64,000 nucleotides of DNA, taken from positions 2,542,001 through 2,606,000 of the forward strand of contig NZ_LT629739.1 of assembly GCF_900105045.1 (NCBI RefSeq), read 5' to 3'. A model generated the notes under the pieces. That model saw only the letters and a program-made list of their open reading frames with translations. It had not been told where the DNA came from and did no database searches. The first letter of the stretch is position 1. Each line of letters begins with the position of its first letter. The stretch is from Brevibacterium picturae (GTDB taxonomy: Bacteria; Actinomycetota; Actinomycetes; Actinomycetales; Brevibacteriaceae). Of the stretch, positions 17,708-26,823 are shown one piece after another. Both the position numbers and the translations under genes were made by a program.

Positions 17708-18178
17708 TCAGGCGATCGGGTAGTCCGCCAGGGCCTGCGCGGTGACCAGGGCAGCGGTCATGGCTTCGTGGCCCTTGTCTTCCTGTGAGCCCTCGAGCCC
17801 GGCACGGTCCAGTCCCTGCTGTTCCGTGTCACAGGTCAGCACCCCGAATCCAACCGGTTTGCGGGAGTCGATGGCCACTCGATTGAGTCCGTCTGTGGCG
17901 GCTTGGCAGACGTAGTCGAAGTGTGGGGTGCCGCCGCGGATGACGACGCCGAGGGCGACCACCGCGTCGAAGTGCGGTGCCAGGCGTGCCGCGGCGAGGG
18001 GCAGTTCGAAGCTTCCCGGAACCCGAACCAGGGTGGCTTGGGCTCCGGCTTCGCTGGCTGCTCGCTGGGCACCGTCGACGAGGCCGTCCATGATCTGCGT
18101 GTGCCAGGAGGCTGCAATGATCGCGATGCGAGTGTCGGCAACAGAGACGGTGAGCTCAGGTGCTCCGGAGTGTGCCAT
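17708..18178 (-). CDS. ribH: 6,7-dimethyl-8-ribityllumazine synthase
   Basis: A 156-residue protein matching lumazine synthase: [11 protein letters not shown] near the N-terminus, VPGSFELP, then [16 protein letters not shown] with the catalytic His region, and [14 protein letters not shown]. It condenses 5-amino-6-ribitylamino-uracil with dihydroxybutanone phosphate, the penultimate riboflavin step, usually as an icosahedral or pentameric assembly. It is the last gene of the rib operon, 75 bp after ribBA, with GAAAGGA upstream of the ATG. Confidence 0.96.
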   Translation of the reverse strand: MAHSGAPELTVSVADTRIAIIAASWHTQIMDGLVDGAQRAASEAGAQATLVRVPGSFELPLAAARLAPHFDAVVALGVVIRGGTPHFDYVCQAATDGLNRVAIDSRKPVGFGVLTCDTEQQGLDRAGLEGSQEDKGHEAMTAALVTAQALADYPIA

Positions 18179-18253
18179 GGGTGGATCCTTTCGTAGCGGC
18201 CGTGATGGCCAAGGTTTCTGGAAGCGTCGGTGGATGCCGGGAAGTGCGGGTGG

Positions 18254-19675
18254 TCAGCAGTGGTGCTTCTCGGCGATGGGTGTCGCAGGGCTGGCCGCCG
18301 AGGCGGTGGCGCTGCCGACCACCGAGGGCAGGGTCAGAGTATGGTGCATGCGCTCACGCTTGGTGGCCAGATAGTCCGTGTTCTCCGGGCGGGCGGGAAT
18401 CTCGAGCGGAATGACCGCTTCGATGGTGATCCCCAGCGATTCGAGCGCTCGAGTCTTGTCCGGATTGTTCGTCAGCAGCCGGATGCGGGTCAGTCCGATC
18501 GAGCGCAGAATCTCGGCGGCCGCACGGTAGTCACGGTCATCGTCGTGGAAGCCGAGCTCACGGTTGGCATCGACCGTGTCCAGACCGCGGTCCTGCAGGG
18601 CATAGGCCTGCAGCTTGTTGCTCAGCCCGATTCCGCGACCCTCGTGGCCGGTCATGTAGATCACGGCACCGCCTTCAGCAGAAATCCGCTGCATTGCCAG
18701 ATCCAGCTGTTCTCCGCAGTCGCACCGGTGGGAGCCGAAGACGTCCCCGGTCAGGCACTCCGAATGCACCCGAACCAGGGGTGCGGGCCCGCGCAGCGCA
18801 GGCTCCTGTCCCGTCGATGCTTCGTCAACGGCGGCAGAGTTCACCTCGGAGAACACGCCGAGGTGGTCGTGGCCGTCGATCGTGAATGCGCGGGCGGTGA
18901 AGCTCCCGTGCTTCGTCGGCAGCGGCACCTCGGCCGATGGTGCGATCGATCCTGAAGTCGCATCTGACTCACCCGGCACGTTTGTCGAGTCGGCCGTCGA
19001 ATTCGCATCGAGCCCGTGACCGGTCTCGTTGAGGTATTCGATGAGTTCTTCGATCGAGACCATCACGAGCTGATGGGCATCGGCGAACTCGCGGAGGGAG
19101 TCGAAGCGCATCATCGACCCGTCGTCGTGGACGACCTCGCCGATCATGGCCACGGGGCTGGCCCCGGCCAGGCGCGCGAACTCGACTCCGGCCTCCGTGT
19201 GGCCCGGGCGTTCACGGACTCCACCGGCCTTAGCGATGAGTGGGAACACGTGACCGGGGCGCGTGATCGAGGCGGGGTCGGGCACTGCTACGGCAAGATG
19301 GCGCCCGGTCAGGGCGCGTTCGGCGGCGCTGATGCCGGTGGTCACGCCGACCGCATCGCAGCTGATCGTGTACGCGGTGCCCTTCGGGTCTTCATTGGCG
19401 GAGACCATGGGCGGCAGTTCGAGTGCGGCGGCGCGCTCGGCGTCCATGGGTGCGCAGATGACGCCGGAGGTGTAGCGGACGAAGAAGCCCATGGTCGCAG
19501 CCTCGGCGAATTCGGCGGCCATGATGAGGTCGCCCTCGTTCTCGCGGTCCTCGTCATCGACGACGACGATGGGCTGGCCAGCGGCGAAAGCGGTGATCGC
19601 TTCGTCGATCGGGTTGAGCCGAGCGTGTTCCAGGGATGTGTCGGGCCGATCAGTTCTCGGGGTGGTTTCAGTCAT
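18254..19675 (-). CDS. ribBA: Bifunctional DHBP synthase / GTP cyclohydrolase II
   Basis: A 473-residue fusion. Residues 1 to about 215 are 3,4-dihydroxy-2-butanone-4-phosphate synthase (VVDDEDRENEGDL metal/substrate motif, then RPGHVFPL and HTEAGVEFARLAG). After a Ser/Asp/Thr-rich linker (about 225-250) comes GTP cyclohydrolase II, with the zinc-binding cysteines in CLTGDVFGSHRCDCG (about 308-322) and GHEGRGIGL. Together they make the two precursors of riboflavin. The start overlaps the ribE stop by 8 bp. The C-terminus has a short Ala/Ser/Thr-rich tail ending in KHHC, which is not needed for catalysis. Confidence 0.96.
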   Translation of the reverse strand: MTETTPRTDRPDTSLEHARLNPIDEAITAFAAGQPIVVVDDEDRENEGDLIMAAEFAEAATMGFFVRYTSGVICAPMDAERAAALELPPMVSANEDPKGTAYTISCDAVGVTTGISAAERALTGRHLAVAVPDPASITRPGHVFPLIAKAGGVRERPGHTEAGVEFARLAGASPVAMIGEVVHDDGSMMRFDSLREFADAHQLVMVSIEELIEYLNETGHGLDANSTADSTNVPGESDATSGSIAPSAEVPLPTKHGSFTARAFTIDGHDHLGVFSEVNSAAVDEASTGQEPALRGPAPLVRVHSECLTGDVFGSHRCDCGEQLDLAMQRISAEGGAVIYMTGHEGRGIGLSNKLQAYALQDRGLDTVDANRELGFHDDDRDYRAAAEILRSIGLTRIRLLTNNPDKTRALESLGITIEAVIPLEIPARPENTDYLATKRERMHHTLTLPSVVGSATASAASPATPIAEKHHC

Positions 19676-20387
19676 GGTCGGCTCCTTGCTGGGTGCTGTC
19701 GGTCGTGCGGGTGCTGTCGGTTGAGTTGAAGAAGGTGGTTGCTTCGTTCCGGAATGAAAGCAGGCGGGCCGTGTACTTCGCGAGCACGTCCACCTCGATG
19801 TTGACCGGGTCGCCGGGGGAGATGTCGCCGAACGTGGTGTGCGACAGGGTGGCAGGGATGAGCCCGACCTCGACCCAGGCGCTGGCCGCGGAGGGTTCGG
19901 AGACGTCGGTCAGAGTCAGCGAGACACCGTTGAGCGCGATGGACCCCTTGACCGCGGTGTAGGGGGCGAGGTGATTCGGGATTCCGATGCGCAGCGTCGA
20001 CCACTCGGCGTGGTCGTCCCGGCTGGTCAGCTCGCCGCACCCGTCGACGTGCCCCTGCACCACATGGCCGTCGAAGCGACCCGAAGCAGGTGTGCACCTT
20101 TCGAGGTTGACGCGGTCTCCGGTGCGCAGAGCTCCGAGGCCGGTCAACCGCAGGGTCTCACCCATCACCTCGGCGGTGAAGGGGCCTGACACCGCGGCTG
20201 TGAAGGCACCCGGCGGCGAGGAAGCTTCGTCTCTGACCGAGGTCAGGCACACGCCGTTGACGGCCAGCGAGCCGCCGAGTCCGAGGTCGTCGACGAGGCC
20301 CTTGGCATCGATGGTGATGACGGCCGAATCGTCCTTGCTCTCGATGGCTGCGACGGTGCCGAGCTCTTCGATGATGCCGGTGAACAT
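19668..20387 (-). CDS. ribE: Riboflavin synthase alpha subunit
   Basis: The 239-residue protein starts with the diagnostic MFTGIIEELGTV and contains two lumazine-binding barrel repeats; LAVNGVCLTSV in the first and IALNGVSLTLTDV in the second are the paired family motifs. It disproportionates two lumazine molecules to riboflavin. It is slightly longer than the usual 200-215 residues because of extra residues in the first barrel and at the C-terminus (STDSTRTTDSTQQGAD). It is the second gene of the operon, 42 bp after ribD, and overlaps ribBA. Confidence 0.95.
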   Translation of the reverse strand: MFTGIIEELGTVAAIESKDDSAVITIDAKGLVDDLGLGGSLAVNGVCLTSVRDEASSPPGAFTAAVSGPFTAEVMGETLRLTGLGALRTGDRVNLERCTPASGRFDGHVVQGHVDGCGELTSRDDHAEWSTLRIGIPNHLAPYTAVKGSIALNGVSLTLTDVSEPSAASAWVEVGLIPATLSHTTFGDISPGDPVNIEVDVLAKYTARLLSFRNEATTFFNSTDSTRTTDSTQQGADHD

Positions 20388-20429
20388 GTGCCCTCCGAAT
20401 GAGTGTCCGATGAGTGAGTAGGTGGTCTG

Positions 20430-21491
20430 TCAGATGGTGTAGTTGTCAGCGCCGGCTTCGCCGACGACGAAGTGCAGCAGCACGTCCGGTCCGAGTTGAG
20501 ACATCGCCGGCTCGGCGGTCTCGTCCGGAATCAGGCTGGCGGCATCGCTGAGCGTCGAGGTGTTCAGGCCGGACAAGCTCGAAAGCCCGGAGCCCACGAG
20601 CAGTGGAGCCTGGTAGCAGAAGACCTCATCGACGATCCCCGCGGCGAAGAAGGCACCGAGCACGCTGGGCCCGCCCTCGACGAGGATGTGGCGCAGGCCC
20701 CGGGCGTGCAGCTCGCCCAGCGCGGCGGTGATGTCGCGCGTGCGCAGATGGACGGTGTCGGGATTGAGCGCCAGGAACGATTCCGGCGGCAGGGACGTCA
20801 ATCCGAGCACGACGGGCACCGGCTGAGTCTCCAACGGCTGCCCGCCGGGGCCCCTGGCATTGAGGCGCGGATCGTCGGCGAGGACGGTGCCGGTTCCGAC
20901 GAGAATCCCGTCGACCCGGGACCGGAACTGATGCGCATGCTCTCGCGACGCCGCCGAGGTGATCCACTGGCTGGTCCCGTCGGCCGCGGCGACCTTGCCG
21001 TCGAGGCTCTGCGCGATCTTCGCAGTCACGAACGGACGTTCGGCCGCAACGGCACGACGCCACTGGGCATTGAGAGCCAGCGATTCCTCGTGGGCCAGGC
21101 CCGATCGGACCCGAACCCCCGCCTCGGCGAGGGTGGCTGCGCCCCCGGCAGCGGCATCGTTAGAATCGGCTGATGCGTAGACGACCTCGGGGATGTTGGC
21201 GTCGATGATCGCCTGGGTACACGGGCCGGTCCGGCCGGTGTGATTGCACGGTTCCAGTGTCACGAACAGGGTGGAGGCAGCGAGGTCGACGCCGAGGTCG
21301 ATGGCCGTGGTGATGACGTCGACCTCGGCGTGGGGGGTGCCCGCACCTGCATGGTGGCCGACGACGACCTGGGATTCTCGCGTCAGGATCGCGGCTCCCA
21401 CCAGCGGATTCGCGCCTCGGTGACCACGTCGCGCGGCCTGCAGTGCAGCGGACATCGCGGTCGTTTCGAGTTCGGAGAACCCCGCGTCCAT
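20430..21491 (-). CDS. ribD: Bifunctional riboflavin deaminase/reductase RibD
   Basis: The 353-residue enzyme has an N-terminal CMP/dCMP-type deaminase domain with zinc ligands in HAEVD (about residues 54-58) and PCNHTGRTGPC (Cys at about 82 and 91), and a C-terminal reductase domain (AKIAQSLDGKVA, then ILVEGGPSVLGAF). It performs the second and third steps from GTP to riboflavin. ATG 21491 is chosen because GGGAGG lies 7 nt upstream; the same bases are the 3' arm of a terminator hairpin. It is the first gene of ribD-ribE-ribBA-ribH under an FMN riboswitch. Confidence 0.95.
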   Translation of the reverse strand: MDAGFSELETTAMSAALQAARRGHRGANPLVGAAILTRESQVVVGHHAGAGTPHAEVDVITTAIDLGVDLAASTLFVTLEPCNHTGRTGPCTQAIIDANIPEVVYASADSNDAAAGGAATLAEAGVRVRSGLAHEESLALNAQWRRAVAAERPFVTAKIAQSLDGKVAAADGTSQWITSAASREHAHQFRSRVDGILVGTGTVLADDPRLNARGPGGQPLETQPVPVVLGLTSLPPESFLALNPDTVHLRTRDITAALGELHARGLRHILVEGGPSVLGAFFAAGIVDEVFCYQAPLLVGSGLSSLSGLNTSTLSDAASLIPDETAEPAMSQLGPDVLLHFVVGEAGADNYTI

Positions 21492-21492
21492 G

Positions 21493-21521
21493 AAAAAACC
21501 TCCCGTGCCGATGCCGGGAGG
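21493..21521 (-). terminator. ribD: Intrinsic terminator of the rib leader, containing the ribD Shine-Dalgarno
   Basis: On the minus strand CCTCCCG (21521-21515) pairs with CGGGAGG (21505-21499), loop 9 nt, followed directly by six T (21498-21493) and then C and the ribD ATG. The GGGAGG of the 3' arm is also the ribosome-binding site, so one hairpin could both stop transcription and hide the start. Confidence 0.85.
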
Positions 21522-21610
21522 GAGAATATTGCGGGTGCAACTATCAGGGCGTGCGATCATGTGCGCCAGTGCACTGGGATGCACCGAATCACAGCGACCG
21601 CGGTCGCCAT

Positions 21611-21730
21611 GCTCCTCCCATCCAGACTCTGACTGTCGGTTTCGGAATTTCACCGAATCAGCTGCCTGCACGAATGCAGCCAGGTCGCGGACTATCACCG
21701 CCGGTACGGATTTTCACCGTCCCCGGAACA
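21611..21730 (-). promoter_or_regulatory. FMN riboswitch (RFN element)
   Basis: On the minus strand the segment has the classic conserved RFN blocks in order: GGGGACGGTGAAAATCC, ACCGGCGGTGATAGTCCGCG, a variable stem with CTGCATTCGTGCAG, CGGTGAAATTCCG, ACCGACAGTCAGAGTCTGGA and TGGGAGGAG. It binds FMN and should turn off the ribD-ribE-ribBA-ribH operon when flavin is plentiful. About 90 nt separate it from the terminator next to ribD and contain the palindrome GCGACCGCGGTCGC (21594-21607), a candidate part of the switching structure. Confidence 0.95.
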
Positions 21731-21862
21731 TGTGAAAACAGACTAGCACGACCCTCGCTGAGGCGGCCATGACGTCCGTCACATGAGATGAGCAGGTGCC
21801 CTGCCGCAGGCGGAACGCGGATCACTGTGACCGGGTGGAGCGGGCCTCGGGTTGAGAGAGTG

Positions 21863-21890
21863 CATAACTTGGGTATATAACTGAGTTATG
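21863..21890 (+). promoter_or_regulatory. Operator and leaderless promoter of the marR gene
   Basis: CATAACT (21863-21869) and AGTTATG (21884-21890) form a perfect 7-bp inverted repeat spanning the start codon. Inside it TATAAC (21876-21881) lies 6 nt before the ATG at 21888, the spacing for a leaderless transcript. A MarR dimer bound here would block its own gene. Confidence 0.6.
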
Positions 21891-22367
21891 GATGATGTTG
21901 ATTCGGCCGAGCTAGTCTCCGGCCTTGTCGTTGTCTCTTCGCGCCTGACCAGGGCGTTAAGACGAGTGATCGGCAACGAGAGCGATCTGGTCACTCTGCG
22001 TGCGCTCGGCGTCGTTGAGCAGTACCAGCCGGTCCGAGTTGGACATTTCGCTCAGGGCTACCTGTGCTCTCAACCGGCAGCGACGAAAGTCCTGGCTCGT
22101 CTCGAGGAAGCAGGTTACGTTCTGCGCGAAGCCAGCCCCGGCGACAGGAGAGCGTCACAGTTCTCCTTGACCGATGCAGGCCGTTCGAGGCTGACCGAGA
22201 ATCGCAGCATCCTGGCCGAGCGGATGGAACCGTACTTCGAAGCCCTGACCCCCGAAGACCGACTCAGCGTCCACCGGGCGCTGGGCCTGGTGTCTCAGTA
22301 TCTGCAGGATCAGCATCCGGTGGACGCCGAGGAGGTCGGCCAGGACGACGAGCAGGCGGACCGATGA
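21888..22367 (+). CDS. MarR-family transcriptional regulator
   Basis: The 159-residue protein has the MarR winged helix: a recognition region around GYLCSQPAATKVLARLEEAGYV and the wing ASPGDRRASQFSLTDAGR (DxR motif) at about residues 60-105. It presumably represses itself and the MFS gene 91 bp downstream, releasing DNA when it binds a toxic phenolic or drug-like ligand. An inverted repeat lies over its start codon. The C-terminal 20 residues are acidic. Confidence 0.9.
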   Translation: MDDVDSAELVSGLVVVSSRLTRALRRVIGNESDLVTLRALGVVEQYQPVRVGHFAQGYLCSQPAATKVLARLEEAGYVLREASPGDRRASQFSLTDAGRSRLTENRSILAERMEPYFEALTPEDRLSVHRALGLVSQYLQDQHPVDAEEVGQDDEQADR

Positions 22368-22458
22368 GGTCAACCTCGCCGGTCGTCGAATCGAGCCATC
22401 GGATCACATCAGTCACACGACAATCGAACGAACGACGAAAGGGTGCGCAGGAACAGCA

Positions 22459-23775
22459 ATGAGCGTGTCACCAGGGAATGAAACACAGACAGAGGATGGG
22501 CAAGGTGCTCAGGCATCCGTCCTGAAGCAGCCGCGTGCTGTATGGGCGGTTGCGTTCGCCGCGGTCATCGCCTTCATGGGCATCGGGCTCGTGGACCCGA
22601 TCCTGCCCGCGATCTCCGCTGAGCTCGACGCTTCGCCGGCCCAGTCGATGCTGCTGTTCACCAGTTACCTGTTCATCACAGGCGGCATGATGTTCTTCAC
22701 CAGCTTCGTGTCCTCACGCATCGGCGCGAAGACGACGCTGCTCATCGGCCTCGTCCTCATCGTCGCATTCTCGGCACTGGCCGGATTCTCCGGCAGCGTC
22801 GACCAGATCATCGGCTTCCGCGCCGGTTGGGGACTGGGCAACGCCCTCTTCATCTCGACCGCGCTCTCGACCATCGTCGGCGCTGCCTCCGGTGGTGCTG
22901 AGAAGGCGATCATCCTCTACGAGGCGGCGCTGGGCGTCGGCATTGCGACCGGTCCTCTGCTCGGCGGTCTGCTCGGCGGCATCTCCTGGCGCGGCCCGTT
23001 CTTCGGCACCGCGGTCCTCATGGCCATCGGCTTCATCGCCATCGTGATCCTGCTCCCCTCTGAGAAGTCGGGCGGCGGGAAGTCCCTCAAGACTTCACCC
23101 GAACCGATCAAGCTCAGTGCGACCTTCCGCGCTCTCGGTCGGCCCGGAGTCCTGGTCCTGGGCATTGCCGCGCTGCTGTACAACTTCGGCTTCTTCATCC
23201 TTCTGGCCTACAGCCCGTTCCCGGTCGAAGCCGCCGCGGCGAAGATGGGCATCGAGGACTTCGGCGCCATGGGACTCGGGTACGTCTTCTTCGGCTGGGG
23301 CATGTGCGTGGCGATCACCTCGGTGTGCGGCGCACCTCTGCTGACCAAACGCCTGGGGCGTCGTCGCAGCCTCGTCGTCTCCCTCGTGGCTCTGGCCGTG
23401 CTGCTGTTCGTGATGGCCTTCCTCGTCGAATCATTCGTCGGCATCATCGTCTGCGTGATCGTCGCCGGACTGATCTTGGGTGTGCTCAACACAGTCTTCA
23501 CCGAATCCGCCATGGAGGTCAGTGACCTGCCCCGTCCGGTCGCCTCGGGCACGTATTCTGGTGTGCGCTTCATCGGCGGTGCTGTGGCGCCGATCGTCGC
23601 CGGATCCGTTTCCGAATCGATCGGCACCGGTGCCCCGTACTTCTTCGGTGCGGGTGTAGTGCTCCTGTCCGTCGTCGTCATTGCGATCGGGTGGAAGGCC
23701 GTGCGTCGCGTCGACGGTCACATCGACGAAACTCCTGTCGACGAAGCCTATGCGCTCACCGGCGGAGACGCCTGA
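22459..23775 (+). CDS. MFS drug-efflux type transporter (DHA1-like)
   Basis: A 438-residue, 12-helix MFS protein. After a 28-residue hydrophilic N-terminus, helix 1 contains GIGLVDPILPAISAEL, a typical DHA1 pattern; helix 4-5 has RAGWGLGNALF (R-x-x-G-x-G) and GVGIATGPLLGGLLG is the antiporter motif C. The gene follows the MarR regulator in the same direction, with AGGAACAG as ribosome site. A proton-driven efflux pump for small toxic compounds is the likely role; the substrate is unknown. It converges with the next gene, leaving a 7-bp gap without a terminator. Confidence 0.88.
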   Translation: MSVSPGNETQTEDGQGAQASVLKQPRAVWAVAFAAVIAFMGIGLVDPILPAISAELDASPAQSMLLFTSYLFITGGMMFFTSFVSSRIGAKTTLLIGLVLIVAFSALAGFSGSVDQIIGFRAGWGLGNALFISTALSTIVGAASGGAEKAIILYEAALGVGIATGPLLGGLLGGISWRGPFFGTAVLMAIGFIAIVILLPSEKSGGGKSLKTSPEPIKLSATFRALGRPGVLVLGIAALLYNFGFFILLAYSPFPVEAAAAKMGIEDFGAMGLGYVFFGWGMCVAITSVCGAPLLTKRLGRRRSLVVSLVALAVLLFVMAFLVESFVGIIVCVIVAGLILGVLNTVFTESAMEVSDLPRPVASGTYSGVRFIGGAVAPIVAGSVSESIGTGAPYFFGAGVVLLSVVVIAIGWKAVRRVDGHIDETPVDEAYALTGGDA

Positions 23776-23782
23776 GTCGAGC

Positions 23783-25279
23783 TCAGCGGCGCAGACGCTT
23801 CTGCGCACCCCGTGCCAGCAGCAGGATCAGCACCACCGAGGCGAGCATCGACCACGGACTCACCAGCGAACCGGTGACGATGACGGCCGCGGCGAGCGGT
23901 CCGTACGCCACCGCGTCGAATTGCCATGCGAGAATCATGAGGACGGAGATGTCTCCAGCCGGGGTCGGAATCGGGGTCGTCATCTGAACGGGCAGAGGTC
24001 CCTTGGTCGCGGCGTGGATGCGTGCCGCCGCAATCTGGATCAGACCCAGAACGAGGGTCCCGCCGAGGCTGGGGTCCCACAGTCCGCGACTGCCAGTGAC
24101 GAGGGCTCCCAGGAGACAGATCAGCGGCAGGGTGAGGACCAGCATGAGCGTCGTGTATGCGGCGCCGCTTCGCGTCAGCATTGCGCCCGCGGTGAGTCGG
24201 AACAGGGGCGCACAGCCGGCAGTCTCGGCCACGAACTCGAGGCTGTCGGTAAAGGCGCCGAAACCCAGGTGGATGAGCGTGAGCGCCGCAGCGAGGACGA
24301 GCATGACCAGTGCGAGATCGGGGGCTGAGGAGTCGAGCCGCTCGTCCAAGGAGATGCCGCAGCCGATCAGCAGTGCGCCGAGGGCGATGAGGAGGATGCC
24401 GAGAAGAGGTCTCCGAGGCGCCCTCCAGGCCGAGAGCCACAGCCCCCACGGGGTGCGTGGGACCGCCGCCGTCCACCACCGCGGCAGCACCCGCATGGCC
24501 CGTCCCGTGCTGGGAGCCGACCGATGCCCACGGCTCGCCGCGCTCCAGTCGCCGGTCCTCGTCAAAGTGGAAGCCGCCTCGGCGAGGGCGGAATGTCTGA
24601 GCACCGTCTCCGTGCGCAGCCGTGTGAGGCAGAATGGAATCAGCCAGGGCGCCGAGAGCGCGAGCAGCCCGATCTCGACGAGGATGGCGACCGCGAAGAC
24701 GTCATAGATGATCGCCAGGACACTCGTGGCGCCGAGAACGGAGGAGCACCATGCGCGAAGAGGCGCGACCTTGGCCTGACCGATCAGACGAGCATCGGCA
24801 CACGCCATGCCCAGGACCACACCGCCGAGGCCCATCCAGCCGACGGTGCCCACCGACCAATCCAGTGAGATGGAACCAGCGGCGCCGAGGGCCAGACCCG
24901 CGGCGCCGAGGACCAGGGCGGTTGCGACGAAGGCTCTCAAAGACGTCGGGCCGAGGGATCTCCAGCGAGGCTGCGGGGACTGGAGGCGCACCGTGGCTTC
25001 GAATCGTCCCGGTGCGATCGGGCCCCGAAGCTCCCCGACGGCGAGGGCGACAAGGCTGACGAGTCCGCCGGCGAATGCCCAGTCCAAGGGCTGCGCCGTG
25101 CTCAGCGCGGCGGCGATGACGGTCTGGTCGAGGATGACGACCAGAAGGTTGATGAGCATCGGGGACAGGAAGATCGTGAACAGCGTGATGACGTAGACGG
25201 CCATCGTCGTCGACCCGAAGGCTCGCCCGATGCCCGCGTGGCGGGACCTGACGAAGGCCCCTGCGCCGCTGCCACTCAC
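23783..25279 (-). CDS. Putative ABC-exporter membrane subunit
   Basis: A 498-residue protein with about twelve hydrophobic segments spread over the whole length and no recognisable catalytic motif. It begins at a GTG overlapping the stop of the ABC ATPase gene (GTGA), so the two are translationally coupled and most likely form one transporter. Two short cytoplasmic basic loops lie in the middle (around residues 210-265). The substrate is unknown. The sequence is not one I recognise as a named ABC-2 subfamily; the pairing with the ATPase is the main support. Confidence 0.65.
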   Translation of the reverse strand: MSGSGAGAFVRSRHAGIGRAFGSTTMAVYVITLFTIFLSPMLINLLVVILDQTVIAAALSTAQPLDWAFAGGLVSLVALAVGELRGPIAPGRFEATVRLQSPQPRWRSLGPTSLRAFVATALVLGAAGLALGAAGSISLDWSVGTVGWMGLGGVVLGMACADARLIGQAKVAPLRAWCSSVLGATSVLAIIYDVFAVAILVEIGLLALSAPWLIPFCLTRLRTETVLRHSALAEAASTLTRTGDWSAASRGHRSAPSTGRAMRVLPRWWTAAVPRTPWGLWLSAWRAPRRPLLGILLIALGALLIGCGISLDERLDSSAPDLALVMLVLAAALTLIHLGFGAFTDSLEFVAETAGCAPLFRLTAGAMLTRSGAAYTTLMLVLTLPLICLLGALVTGSRGLWDPSLGGTLVLGLIQIAAARIHAATKGPLPVQMTTPIPTPAGDISVLMILAWQFDAVAYGPLAAAVIVTGSLVSPWSMLASVVLILLLARGAQKRLRR

Positions 25280-25989
25280 GAGAGTCCGGTCGCATCGCGT
25301 GTGAGGGGGAGATATTCCTCGCCGAGGCGGTCGATGACCTTCTGAGAGTGACTGGCAAGGACCAGCGTGGTGCCGTTCTGGGAGCGCTTCTCGAGAACGG
25401 TGATGAGGAGATCGAGTCGTGTGGAGTCGAGCCGCTGTTCGGGCTCGTCGAGGACGAGCAGCTGTGCAGGCCGGACGAGGACCATCGCCAGCTGCATGAG
25501 CTGAGTCTGGCCCGAGGAGAGTTCGTGGGCGAATCGTTCGGCGAGGAAGTCGATCTCGAGCTCCTCGAGCTGACGCATCGCTGCGGTGTGCGGTTCGCGA
25601 AGCGACCAGCTCATGGCGATGGCCACGAGGTGTTCGGCCACGGTCAGTTCTCGACTGATGGGTGCTCGGCCGATGAGCCCGGTGACGGCGGCACGGAACT
25701 CCGACTTTCGGTCGTCGGGTGCCAGCCCGCAGACAGTCACCGTTCCCTGTGTCGGTGACAGAAGTCCGGTGAGGGCGGAGAGCAGCGTCGTCTTCCCACT
25801 CCCATTGTCGCCGCCGATGACCAGATTGTGTCCGATGTCCAATGAGATGTCCGTCGGGGACAGCAGGGTGAAATCGCCCGTCGAGACGCCGAGTCCGTCA
25901 GCCCTGATGGCCGAGACGGCATCCGCGGTTCGTGCCTGCGAGTCCGTCGGACCCGAATCCCTTCGTCTGGATCCGGTTGGTCGGTTCAT
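25276..25989 (-). CDS. ABC transporter ATP-binding protein
   Basis: A 237-residue ATPase with Walker A GGDNGSGKTTLL (about 59-70), signature ELSSGQTQLMQLA (about 157), Walker B LLVLDEPEQRLD (about 177) and switch histidine in LASHSQK. All catalytic residues look intact. ATG 25989 is chosen since GAAGGA lies 7 nt upstream. The C-terminal end overlaps the start of the multi-helix protein downstream, its probable membrane partner. Structure and size fit an exporter-type (ABC-2-like) ATPase with unknown cargo. Confidence 0.9.
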   Translation of the reverse strand: MNRPTGSRRRDSGPTDSQARTADAVSAIRADGLGVSTGDFTLLSPTDISLDIGHNLVIGGDNGSGKTTLLSALTGLLSPTQGTVTVCGLAPDDRKSEFRAAVTGLIGRAPISRELTVAEHLVAIAMSWSLREPHTAAMRQLEELEIDFLAERFAHELSSGQTQLMQLAMVLVRPAQLLVLDEPEQRLDSTRLDLLITVLEKRSQNGTTLVLASHSQKVIDRLGEEYLPLTRDATGLS

Positions 25990-26228
25990 GGGATGGTCCT
26001 TCGCTGATGAGGCTGCGTGTCCAGCGTACTCGACTGGCAAGGCCGGGTCTCAAAGGAACGGCCTGGTCAGAGGAGTGGTGCAGGTCAAGCTGGTCTGCAC
26101 GGCTTCCACGTTCCAGATCTGCAACGGAGTCGATACGGGAATTGCGGCCGTTGTGTAGCACAATTGGTATCGCACTTGATTGCACCACTTCATTGCACAG
26201 CGAATCTACTCCTAACACGAAGGTCATC

Positions 26229-26807
26229 ATGTCCTACGATGCGAACAGCGCCTACAACGCGAACAATGCCTACCCTTCAGGCCCCGGGGCTCCCGGCCCT
26301 GGAGCGATGGGTCCTGGTGGCCAGATCCGCGGAGCTGCCAGCCCCGAAGATCTCTCCCTCCCGCTCTACGGCGCCTCGTTCGGCCAGGCCGTCAAGCGCT
26401 TCTTCAAGAAGTACGTCGTGTTCTCCGGGCGCGCATCACGCAGCGAATTCTGGTGGATGGCGCTGTTCTCTTTCCTGGTGCAGCTCATTCCACTGGTGCT
26501 GATCATTGTCGGCGCGGTCATGGCGGCGAGTTCCGCGGCGATGGTGGACCCCTACGATCCGAGTGCTGCGCAGGCGGCAATGTCGGGCCCAGGGGTGATT
26601 GTCGCGGGGATTGGCTATGTCATCGGTGGTCTCATCGCTCTCGCCATGATCATCCCAAACCTCGCGATCACTTGGCGTCGTCTGCACGACGCAAACTTCG
26701 CTGGTCCGTTCTTCTTCCTCAGCTTCATCCCCGGTGTCGGCGGACTCATCGTGTTCGTCCTTGAACTCATGCCTTCCAAGCCTGAAGGCCAGCGCTTCGA
26801 CGTATGA
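26229..26807 (+). CDS. DUF805 family membrane protein
   Basis: A 192-residue protein. The N-terminal 45 residues are rich in Asn, Ala, Tyr, Gly and Pro and probably disordered; then FFKKYVVFSGRASRSEFWW (about residues 60-78) is the DUF805 hallmark, followed by four membrane helices and a conserved WRRLHDANFAGPF segment. The function of DUF805 is not known. GAAGG lies 6 nt before the ATG at 26229. It is a single gene, followed by two consecutive hairpins. Confidence 0.88.
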   Translation: MSYDANSAYNANNAYPSGPGAPGPGAMGPGGQIRGAASPEDLSLPLYGASFGQAVKRFFKKYVVFSGRASRSEFWWMALFSFLVQLIPLVLIIVGAVMAASSAAMVDPYDPSAAQAAMSGPGVIVAGIGYVIGGLIALAMIIPNLAITWRRLHDANFAGPFFFLSFIPGVGGLIVFVLELMPSKPEGQRFDV

Positions 26808-26823
26808 TCGCCTGAGCACTATT

